NCBI GenBank assembly: GCA_003576705.1
Contig: QOZS01000002.1
Span: 1 to 64,000 of the forward strand
From: Desertibaculum subflavum
GTDB lineage: Bacteria; Pseudomonadota; Alphaproteobacteria; Ferrovibrionales; Ferrovibrionaceae
Length of the DNA: 64,000 nucleotides
Reading direction: 5' to 3'
The number at the start of each line of letters is the position of its first letter. The stretch's first letter is position 1. Below are positions 56,937 to 64,000 of the stretch, piece by piece. The position numbers and the translations under genes were made by a program. The notes below the pieces were generated by a model, which worked only from the letters and a program-made list of their open reading frames with translations, was not told the DNA's origin and did no database searches.

Positions 56937-59429
56937 TCAATCGCCGCGCCGCTTGGCACGGGCGGTCGGCGGCGCAGCGAGAGGATCGTCCGGCCAATGG
57001 TGCTTGGGGTAACGGCCCTTCATCTCGCGCCTCACTTCCGCATAGGCGCCGCGCCAGAAGCCGGCAAGGTCACGCGTCACCTGCAGCGGCCGGTGCGCCG
57101 GCGACAAAAGATGCAGCAGGACTGGCACCCTTCCGCCGGCCACCGTCGGCGTCGCGCTGGCGCCGAACATCTCCTGCAGCCGGATCGCCAACACCGGCAC
57201 TTCGCCGCCATAGTCGACCGGAATGTGCGAGCCGCTCGGCACGGTGAGATGGGTGGGCGCCGCCGTGTCGAGATGCTTGCGCGCCGCATAGCCGAGCTGC
57301 GCGTCGATCGCCGCCGCCAGGTCGATGCCGGCGAGATGCGACCGTCGGGTGACGCCAGCGAGGAAGGGCCCGAGCCAGGTCTCCAACGTCGCGGCCAGCG
57401 CGGCATCGCCGAGATCGGGCAGGTGCGTGGCCTCGCCCTCCACGCGCCGCAGAAAGGCGACCCGCGCGCGCAGGCGCTGCAGCTCGGGCGTCCATGGCAG
57501 CACGTCGAGGCCGGCCTGCCGGACGAAGCCGAGCACTGCCGCAGCCACCTCCTCCCCTGCCGCCGGCAATGGCTTCTGCGCGAGGACGAGCTGGCCGAAC
57601 CGCCGTTCCATCCGCGCGATCACCGCTTCGGATTGGGCATCCCATGCGACGCGGCGCATTTCGGCGATGCCGCCCGCGTGCAGCTCCTCGATATCGTCCG
57701 CCGAGAGCGGTGCCGCCAGGAAGATACGCGCCTCGCGCCGATCGCCATCCGTCGCCGCGACCGCGAGCCAGCTTTCGCGCGACAGCGCGTCCTCGGCCGG
57801 CAGCACCGCCCCGCCCCCGCCGGCGAGGCGGAATCGGCCCGGCGCGCCGCGCGCCTGGGCGATGCGGTCGGGATAGGAAAGAGAGACCAATCGTCCCGCC
57901 ACCGCCGCATCGCCACCTTTGTCGCGGATGCCGAGCCGGCGCGCGAGGTCGCGTGCGGTTTCCCTCACCCGAGCCGCGACGCCGCGATCCACCGAAGCGC
58001 GATCGCCGCGCAGCGCCAGCAGCCGATGCCGGAGATCGGCATCGCCCGAGCCGCGGGCGATGTCCCGCTCCTCCAGCAGGGCGGCGATCTGGCAGGCGAT
58101 CCAGCCCTCCCCCCGCTCGCGCCCGCGCAGCAGCATATGGGCGAGCCTTGGGTGCAGCCCAAGTTCCAGCATGACGGTGCCGTGCGGCGTGATCTGCCCG
58201 GCCCGGTCGAGCGCGCCGAGCTCGCGCAGGAGCTCCCGTGCCACGGCGAGGGCCGGCGCCGGCGGCGGATCCAGCCAGGCAAGCGAGGCGGCCTCAGCCA
58301 CGCCCCAGCGCGCCAGTTCCAGCGCCAAGGGCGCGAGATCCGCATTCAGGATCTCCGGCGTGTTGAAGGGCAGCAGGCCGCGGCTCTCCGCCTCCGGCCA
58401 GAGCCGGTAGCAGAGGCCGGGCGCCAGCCGGCCGGCTCGGCCGCGGCGCTGTTCCGCCGAGGCCAAGGTAACGCGCACGGTGTCGAGGCGACTCATGCCG
58501 CTCGCCGGGTCGTAGCGCGGCACGCGCGCGAGGCCGCTATCGACCACGATGCGTACGCCTTCGATGGTCAGGCTGGTCTCCGCGATGGCGCTGGACAGGA
58601 TCACCCGCCGCTTTCCGTCAGGGCGATAGCCGATAGCGGCATCCTGTTCCGCGGCGGACAAGTCGCCATAGAGCGGGTAGAGTGCCACGTCGCGCGGCAG
58701 CCGCGCTTCCAGCAACCGCTGGGTCGCCCGAATCTCGCGCGCCCCGGGCAGGAAGACCAGAACATCGCCCTGTGCTTCGGCCACCGCACGCAGCACGGCA
58801 TCGGCGACGGCACCTTCGATGCGCGGGCCCGGCAACCGGTCGAGATGGCGCACTTCCACCGGGTGGAGGCGCCCGTCGCTTCGCACGATCGGCGCCTCGC
58901 CGAGCAGGCCCGCCACCGCCTCCGCCGCCAAGGTGGCCGACATGACGGCCAGCCGCAGATCCTCGCGCAAGGCGCCGCGCGCCTCGAGCGTCAGGGCGAG
59001 CGCCAGGTCGCTGTCGACCGAGCGTTCGTGAAACTCGTCGAACAGGACGGCGCCGATCCCCGCCAAGTCCGGATCGGCCTGCAGCCGGCGCAGGAACAGG
59101 CCCTCGGTCACCACCTCGATTCGGGTGCGAGGCCCCACCTTGCTGTCGAGCCGGACGCGATAGCCGACCGTCTCGCCGACCGTCTCGCCGAGCAGAGCCG
59201 CCATGCGCCGCGCCGCCGCGCGGGCCGCGATCCGGCGAGGCTCCAGCACGACAACCTTGCGGCCGGCGAGCCAGGACTCGGCCAGCAGGGCAAGCGGCAC
59301 CAGCGTGGTCTTGCCGGCGCCGGGCGGCGCGGTCAGCACTGCGACGCCGCGCGTCGCCAGTGCCCGCAACAGTTCAGGCAGCACGGCCTCAACCGGCAAA
59401 CCGGTCCGCGGCCACGAATCTTGCGTCAT
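56937..59429 (-). CDS. hrpB: ATP-dependent helicase HrpB
   Basis: The 830-residue protein has DEAH-type helicase motifs: I (GAGKTTLVP), II (DEFHER, a DEFH variant), III (SATL), VI (QRRGRAGR), then the HA2 and HrpB C-terminal domains. It resembles HrpB, a putative RNA helicase of unknown physiological role. The length matches. It stands upstream of the flavin reductase. Confidence 0.95.
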   Translation of the reverse strand: MTQDSWPRTGLPVEAVLPELLRALATRGVAVLTAPPGAGKTTLVPLALLAESWLAGRKVVVLEPRRIAARAAARRMAALLGETVGETVGYRVRLDSKVGPRTRIEVVTEGLFLRRLQADPDLAGIGAVLFDEFHERSVDSDLALALTLEARGALREDLRLAVMSATLAAEAVAGLLGEAPIVRSDGRLHPVEVRHLDRLPGPRIEGAVADAVLRAVAEAQGDVLVFLPGAREIRATQRLLEARLPRDVALYPLYGDLSAAEQDAAIGYRPDGKRRVILSSAIAETSLTIEGVRIVVDSGLARVPRYDPASGMSRLDTVRVTLASAEQRRGRAGRLAPGLCYRLWPEAESRGLLPFNTPEILNADLAPLALELARWGVAEAASLAWLDPPPAPALAVARELLRELGALDRAGQITPHGTVMLELGLHPRLAHMLLRGRERGEGWIACQIAALLEERDIARGSGDADLRHRLLALRGDRASVDRGVAARVRETARDLARRLGIRDKGGDAAVAGRLVSLSYPDRIAQARGAPGRFRLAGGGGAVLPAEDALSRESWLAVAATDGDRREARIFLAAPLSADDIEELHAGGIAEMRRVAWDAQSEAVIARMERRFGQLVLAQKPLPAAGEEVAAAVLGFVRQAGLDVLPWTPELQRLRARVAFLRRVEGEATHLPDLGDAALAATLETWLGPFLAGVTRRSHLAGIDLAAAIDAQLGYAARKHLDTAAPTHLTVPSGSHIPVDYGGEVPVLAIRLQEMFGASATPTVAGGRVPVLLHLLSPAHRPLQVTRDLAGFWRGAYAEVRREMKGRYPKHHWPDDPLAAPPTARAKRRGD

Positions 59430-59465
59430 GCGCCCCGAGTATCGGAGCCCGGGACGGCCGGCAAC

Positions 59466-60224
59466 TCAGAGATAGACCGTGCCGCCGTCGACCATGATGG
59501 TCTGGCCGGTGACGAAGCGGCTTTCCTCGCTCGCCAGCCAGATCACGGTGCCGACCAGGTCGCCGGTTTCCAGATTGCGCTGCAGGGTCTGGCCGCTCGC
59601 AATCACCTGCTTGGCGCGTTCGAGCTTGTCGCCCATGAACTCGGTCGTCCCTTCGGTCAGCACGGCCGACGGCGCGATGGCGTTGACCCGGATCCAGTCG
59701 CGGCCGAGCTCGCGGGCAAGCCCGCGCGTCAGGCCGATCACCGCCCCCTTCGAGGTCGTGTAGTGCAGCGCAAAGGGCAGGCCGAACACCGCCGCCAGCG
59801 AGGAGATATTGACGATCGAGCCCTGTCCCCGCTTCTTCATCTCGGGCACCGCCGCCTTGCAGCAGTTCCAGATGCCTTTGACGTTGACCGCCATGGTGGA
59901 ATCCCAGTCGGCTTCCGGAATCTGGTCGAACTTGCCGCCCTTCAGGTCGCCGTAGCGCGCCGCGTTGTTGATGAGGATGTCGACGGTGCCGAAGGCCTGC
60001 ACCGCCTTGGCGACCACAGCGGCGCAGCTTTCCGCATTGGCGACATCGAGCTCGGCCGCGATCGCCTTGCCACCGGCCGCCTTCACCGCGGCGACCGTTT
60101 CCGCGCAATCGCGCAGATCGGCCGCCACCACCGCCGCACCCTCCTTGGCTAGCGCCTCGCAATAGGCGCGCCCCAGCCCGCGGGCACCGCCGGTGACGAT
60201 CGCCACCTTATCCTTGAGACGCAT
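59466..60224 (-). CDS. Short-chain dehydrogenase/reductase (NAD-type)
   Basis: The 252-residue classical SDR has TGGARGLGRA (cofactor), NNAARYG, an SSLAA Ser and YTTSK with Tyr and Lys, and the C-terminal TGQTIMVDGGTVYL. Asp at the end of beta-2 (VAADLRD) favours NAD. Closest in style to 3-oxoacyl-ACP reductase-like and alcohol dehydrogenases; substrate unknown. It has a GGGAGGAG site before the ATG and is divergent from the enoyl-CoA hydratase gene. Confidence 0.92.
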   Translation of the reverse strand: MRLKDKVAIVTGGARGLGRAYCEALAKEGAAVVAADLRDCAETVAAVKAAGGKAIAAELDVANAESCAAVVAKAVQAFGTVDILINNAARYGDLKGGKFDQIPEADWDSTMAVNVKGIWNCCKAAVPEMKKRGQGSIVNISSLAAVFGLPFALHYTTSKGAVIGLTRGLARELGRDWIRVNAIAPSAVLTEGTTEFMGDKLERAKQVIASGQTLQRNLETGDLVGTVIWLASEESRFVTGQTIMVDGGTVYL

Positions 60225-60311
60225 GCACTCCTCCCTTGCCTGGTTGCCTCGATCCGCCGCGCCGGGAATGATCAAACCCGCGCCCGAAGTCGTCAATCGC
60301 CGAGAACCAGG

Positions 60312-61112
60312 ATGCCAGATGCCGCCTATCGCCATATCCGCCTGGAACAGGAAGCCGGTGTGCATCGCCTCACCTTCCAGCGCCCGCAGGTCCGCAACGC
60401 ACTGACCCATGAGATGATGGTCGAGATCGGCGATGCCGTCGCGAGAGTTGCCGCCGATGCCTCGGCACGCGTGCTGGTGCTGCGCGGCGCCGGCGGCCAT
60501 TTCTGTGCCGGCGGCGATTTGAACGCCATGGCCGATCCGCCGCCGCCGGCGGCCTCCGGCGACGACCCGACCATGCGGGCCTATCGCCTGTTCGGCGACG
60601 TGATCGAGAGGTTGAACCGCCTGCCGCTCGCCGTCGTCGCCGTGGTCGAAGGCAGCTGCGTCGGCGGCGGCTTCGGGATGGCGGCGGCGTCGGACATCGT
60701 GCTGGCAGCCGAGAGCGCGCGCTTCGGCCTGCCGGAGCCCAGGCACGGCTTCATCCCGTCCCAGATCATCCCGGCGGTCCTGCGGCGGATCGGCCAAGGC
60801 GCGACACGCCGCATCGCCGTATCGGCGGAGGTCGTCAGCGCGGCGGAAGCCTGGCGCATCGGGCTCGCCGACCACCTGTCGCCCGATGCCGACATCGACG
60901 CTGCGCTCGGCCGCCTGCTCGACAACCTGCACCGCAACGCGCCGCGCGCCGTCGCCGCGGTCAAGGCGCTGGTCATCGCCGCGGCGGAACAGCCGGTGGA
61001 GCAGGCGCTCGATTTCGGCGCATGTTCGCTGATGGATCTGCTGCGGGGGCCGGAGGCGAAGGAAGGCATTGCCGCCTTCCTCGCCAAACGGCCACCCGAC
61101 TGGGCGTCCTGA
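60312..61112 (+). CDS. Enoyl-CoA hydratase/isomerase family protein
   Basis: The 266-residue crotonase has GGHFCAGGDLNAM, the oxyanion-hole GSCVGGGFGMAAASDIVLAAE, and FGLPEPRHGFIPSQI with the Glu of the second catalytic position; the first Glu position is Gly-Phe-Gly, so only one catalytic Glu appears present, as in several isomerases. It resembles methylglutaconyl-CoA/isohexenyl-glutaconyl hydratase-type proteins in general form only. It is divergent from the SDR and may work with it. Confidence 0.88.
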   Translation: MPDAAYRHIRLEQEAGVHRLTFQRPQVRNALTHEMMVEIGDAVARVAADASARVLVLRGAGGHFCAGGDLNAMADPPPPAASGDDPTMRAYRLFGDVIERLNRLPLAVVAVVEGSCVGGGFGMAAASDIVLAAESARFGLPEPRHGFIPSQIIPAVLRRIGQGATRRIAVSAEVVSAAEAWRIGLADHLSPDADIDAALGRLLDNLHRNAPRAVAAVKALVIAAAEQPVEQALDFGACSLMDLLRGPEAKEGIAAFLAKRPPDWAS

Positions 61113-61125
61113 GCGCGCAGGCCCG

Positions 61126-62877
61126 TCAGCCCGGCGGCAGCGGCGTCAGTCGGCCCCAGGCCGAGGTGATCTCGCGGGTGTACAGGTACATGCGCCGGTC
61201 GGGAAACATTTCGCGCAGCGCCTCTTCCCAGCCCGGCCGGGCAAGCGCGTATACCACCGGCCCCTGGAGGTCGATGCCGTTCCGCGTCAGATCCTTCGGA
61301 CCCATCGGATGCAGGACGCCCACCGGCGCGCTCAGCACCACGACGGCCTGGTCCAGCTTCGCGCTGTCGACCAGGTCGTAGACATGCATGCGCTCGGCGA
61401 CGATCCGGCTGACGCCGTAACCGATCGGTGCGAATGCGGACAGCGCCACGAGGACATGCGCGACGAACAGCGCAACGCCGAACCGGCTCTCCCGCTCCGA
61501 CCACCGCTCGCCCAGCCAATCGGCGATCGCCGTGCTGCAGGTCAATACCATCATCGGAAAGGCGGCGAAGTAATAGCGCGGCCCGTACTGGTTGCCGCCG
61601 AAGCCGGGGGCCAGCAGATAACCGGCGACGAAGACGGGGAATACCCAATCCGACGGCTGCAGCTTGCCGCGCCGCCAAAGATGCGCCCATGACGATACGA
61701 ACAGGACCAGGAAGGGAAGCGAGGTCCATTCGCCGAGCAGGACCACGCGGCTGACGGCATGATGCGCCGTCTCGATCCAGGTGAAGTCGCGGCCGGCCTC
61801 GTCGGTCGGGTTGAAGCCCAGCCGATAGCTCGGATAGCCCCAGTTGGTGACCGGGAACAGCGGATCGCCGGTGATCGACCAGTTGTAGAAAAATGTCGCC
61901 ACCAGGAACGGCGCGCCGGCGGCCGCCACGAACAGCACATATTTGAGATGCGCCACCTTCAGCTGCAGCAATGTCGCAATTGCGAGCGGCAGGGCAAACA
62001 GCACCGCATCGTAGGGGCGGATCAGGCCCACGACGCCAAGCGCGAGCCCCATCACCAGGGCCGGCCGCACCGCGGGTGCCTGGCGATAGCGTTCGGCCTG
62101 CCAGCAGAAGATCATCCCGAAAGTGGCACAGGCGAGGTGCGGGAAGTACGAGGCCGAGGTGAAGATGAAGAACGCGCTGAGGCCGAGCAGAACGACCGCC
62201 GCCGTGCCGGCGGCCTGTCCGGCGCGCTGCTTCGCCACGGCCCACGCGGCCCAGAGGCAGCCGACGGCGAGCAGAGGATTGATGATCCAGTACGGCAGCC
62301 CGATGGTCCCGCCCAGGGCGAGGATTGCGCCCCAGCCCGGCGCATACTGGCTCACCCACTTCCCGTCCTTCATGAAGATGTGGGAAAAGGCGAACAAGTC
62401 CTGGTGCTCGGGGACCGGCACCCAGAGGTGGCCGTGGCGGAATGTCTCCGCCTGGAAGATGTAATTGTATTCGTCGCCGGAGTTCGGGAAAGCGCGGAGC
62501 AGCCAGACGGCGGTCAGCACGAGCACCAGCGATACGCCGATCTGCCAATTGCGCCAGCCGGGCCGCACCAGCCAGGCACGCGCAATCTCGGCGATTCCGG
62601 CAAGCGACGAACCGCGCCGCGCCATCAGCGCGCAGAGCGGAAAGGTGAGCGCGAAGACCGCAAGGAAGTAGACGGCGCGGGACAGGCTGCGCACGGGGTC
62701 GACTTCACCGACCATCGGCGTGAGATAGGCGATCGAGCCGTAGATCGCATGCGCCGCCTGGACAACGGCGAAATAGCCGGCGAGCAGCGCCAGCGGCCAG
62801 AACAGCGCCGTGAGTGCCGGGCTGCCGGCACCTCGGTCGCTGTCGGTCCGCCCCAGATCGAATGGCGATCCCGTCAT
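61126..62877 (-). CDS. GT-C-type membrane glycosyltransferase-like protein
   Basis: The 583-residue protein has about twelve predicted helices and a large loop between helices 2 and 3 with FPNSGDEYNYIFQAETFRHG. The acidic DE in this loop is the conserved position of the ArnT/PMT (GT39) superfamily of polyprenyl-phosphate-sugar-dependent transferases. Acceptor and donor are unknown, and the C-terminal soluble part is short. ATG 62877 is preceded by GAGGAGG. It is divergent from the CoA-transferase. Confidence 0.75.
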   Translation of the reverse strand: MTGSPFDLGRTDSDRGAGSPALTALFWPLALLAGYFAVVQAAHAIYGSIAYLTPMVGEVDPVRSLSRAVYFLAVFALTFPLCALMARRGSSLAGIAEIARAWLVRPGWRNWQIGVSLVLVLTAVWLLRAFPNSGDEYNYIFQAETFRHGHLWVPVPEHQDLFAFSHIFMKDGKWVSQYAPGWGAILALGGTIGLPYWIINPLLAVGCLWAAWAVAKQRAGQAAGTAAVVLLGLSAFFIFTSASYFPHLACATFGMIFCWQAERYRQAPAVRPALVMGLALGVVGLIRPYDAVLFALPLAIATLLQLKVAHLKYVLFVAAAGAPFLVATFFYNWSITGDPLFPVTNWGYPSYRLGFNPTDEAGRDFTWIETAHHAVSRVVLLGEWTSLPFLVLFVSSWAHLWRRGKLQPSDWVFPVFVAGYLLAPGFGGNQYGPRYYFAAFPMMVLTCSTAIADWLGERWSERESRFGVALFVAHVLVALSAFAPIGYGVSRIVAERMHVYDLVDSAKLDQAVVVLSAPVGVLHPMGPKDLTRNGIDLQGPVVYALARPGWEEALREMFPDRRMYLYTREITSAWGRLTPLPPG

Positions 62878-63058
62878 GGCCTCCTCGCGCGGCTGTATTG
62901 CGATCCAGTGCGGCCGAGAGTCCGGGGCCGCTGTCGCCGCGCATTGGGGCATCGAAGGGTAAATGTGGCGCTAACGCCGCGTAATCGATCGCTGGTCGGG
63001 ATCGGCACCTTGCTCTGGTACAGTGACGCGAAAGGTGAAGAAGCCGCTGGTGAACCGC

Positions 63059-64000
63059 ATGTCCCGACCGCTCGACGGTATTCGCGTCATCGACCTGACC
63101 ATGATGATCGCCGGCCCCTATTGCGGCCGGCTGCTCGCCGATCTGGGTGCCGAGGTGGTCAAGATCGAGCCGCCGGAAGGCGATTTCACCCGCCTCCTGG
63201 CGCCGGTGCGCGACGGCTGCTCGACCTATTTCGGCCATCTCAATGCCGGCAAGAAGAGCCTGGTGCTCGATCTCAAGTCGCCGGCGGGACGGGAGGCGGC
63301 GCAGGCCCTGGTCGCCAAGGCCGACGTGCTGCTGGAGAATTTCCGCCCCGGCGTGGTCGACCGGCTGGGCCTCGGCTGGGCCACCACGTCGAAACTCAAT
63401 CCGCGCCTGGTGCAGTGCTCGATCTCGGGCTACGGCCAGAGCGGCCCGGCGCGCGACCGGCCCGCCTATGCGCCGATCGTGCATGCTTCCAGCGGCTACG
63501 ACCTCGCGGTCATGGCGCTGCAGCCGGACCAGAAGGAGCCGCAGAGCACGGCCGTGATGGTGGCCGACATCCTGTCCGGCACCTTCGCTTTCGGTGCGAT
63601 CCAGGCGGCGCTGCTGGAGCGCACCCGCACCGGCAAGGGGCGCCTTGTCGACGTGCCGCTGATCGATGCGATGCTGCAGCTTCCGCTGATCGAGTTCCAG
63701 CGGGCCCAGTTCGGCGAGGACGACAGCCGCGTCGCCTATCGGCCGGTGCGCTCGGCCGACGGATTCGTCGTCATCGCGCCGATCACCCAGAAGAATTTCG
63801 AGGCCATGGCCGATGCGGCCGGCCGGCCGGACTGGAAAGAGCGACGGGAGTTCGCCGATCCGGTCGAGCGCCGGCGCAACTACACCAAGCTGATGCGGGA
63901 GCTCGAGGAATGGACCTCGAAGCGACCCGGCGCGGAGATCGAGCGGCTGATGATGGCGACCGGCACGCCCTGCGCCCGCCATCGCACCGTCGCCGAGGTG
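63059..64000 (+). CDS. CaiB/BaiF family CoA-transferase, N-terminal part, runs off right edge
   Basis: An open frame of 314 codons runs from ATG 63059 to the window end. It starts RPLDGIRVIDLTMMIAGPYC and has LLADLGAEVVKIEPPEGD, NAGKKSLVLDLKSP and STAVMVADILSGTFA with the catalytic Asp of class III CoA-transferases, which move CoA between carboxylic acids. Roughly 70-90 residues are missing at the right. It may act on the acyl compounds handled by the nearby hydratase and SDR. Confidence 0.93.
   Translation, partial: MSRPLDGIRVIDLTMMIAGPYCGRLLADLGAEVVKIEPPEGDFTRLLAPVRDGCSTYFGHLNAGKKSLVLDLKSPAGREAAQALVAKADVLLENFRPGVVDRLGLGWATTSKLNPRLVQCSISGYGQSGPARDRPAYAPIVHASSGYDLAVMALQPDQKEPQSTAVMVADILSGTFAFGAIQAALLERTRTGKGRLVDVPLIDAMLQLPLIEFQRAQFGEDDSRVAYRPVRSADGFVVIAPITQKNFEAMADAAGRPDWKERREFADPVERRRNYTKLMRELEEWTSKRPGAEIERLMMATGTPCARHRTVAEV

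Noticed and set aside
56997..60152. Open rightward frame of 1051 codons
   Set aside because: Antisense shadow of hrpB and the SDR gene with no recognisable domain.

Overview
This is a G+C-rich (about two-thirds), gene-dense bacterial chromosome segment. The layout points to an alphaproteobacterium, probably near Rhodospirillales/Hyphomicrobiales. The signs are a ctaC-ctaD-ctaB-small ORF-ctaG-ctaE-DUF983-SURF1 cytochrome oxidase operon divergent from tldD, a dnaB-alr-radA-cvpA-purF run, an rsmE-gshA pair, HspQ, UbiA/UbiD, and a MutL with the endonuclease motif. No rRNA, tRNA, CRISPR array, transposase or integrase was recognised. The placement rests on gene content only.

Layout. 1-271: start of an exported protein running off the left edge. 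564-4119: serine hydrolase, hairpin repeats, and a TetR gene divergent from a two-gene detoxification-type operon (2-hydroxychromene-2-carboxylate isomerase-like plus an SDR). 4120-5613: a foreign-looking A+T-rich insert with one orphan membrane protein, closed on the right by a second 168-bp copy of the SDR tail. 5614-7866: a textbook promoter with an embedded palindrome, an isonitrile-hydratase-like DJ-1/PfpI enzyme, a repeat-rich gap in which the ribosome-binding/start segment of the next gene recurs, and a GlxA-type AraC regulator with its own DJ-1 domain. 7955-17010: acyl-CoA metabolism (FadJ-type bifunctional enzyme, AMP-ligase, enoyl-CoA hydratase, TesB), then an amidase and a DUF1185 protein. 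17049-26345: GNAT, membrane adenylate/guanylate cyclase, mutL, phosphatase, C45 peptidase-like protein, a low-GC orphan, M32 carboxypeptidase and an exported thioredoxin/six-hairpin protein.

26353-32446: cytochrome aa3 oxidase operon with assembly factors, divergent from tldD-cysE-dihaem cytochrome (32770-36320). 36301-45606: gshA, rsmE, ubiA with two translationally coupled genes, a probable 2-oxoglutarate/Fe(II) oxygenase, ubiD, hspQ and a cyclopropane-fatty-acid synthase. 45716-54630: a nine-gene co-directional run dnaB-alr-mlaE-mlaF-radA-cvpA-purF-DUF2937-SDR. 54685-64000: class II aldolase, SMP-30 lactonase, flavin reductase, hrpB, SDR, enoyl-CoA hydratase, a GT-C type membrane protein and a CoA-transferase running off the right edge.

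Most of the window is ordinary core and catabolic chromosome. The parts that stand out are the insert with the duplicated gene tail (4120-5613), the orphan promoter (5726-5754), the repeated start-site module (6635-6915), and a few unexplained small or odd proteins.
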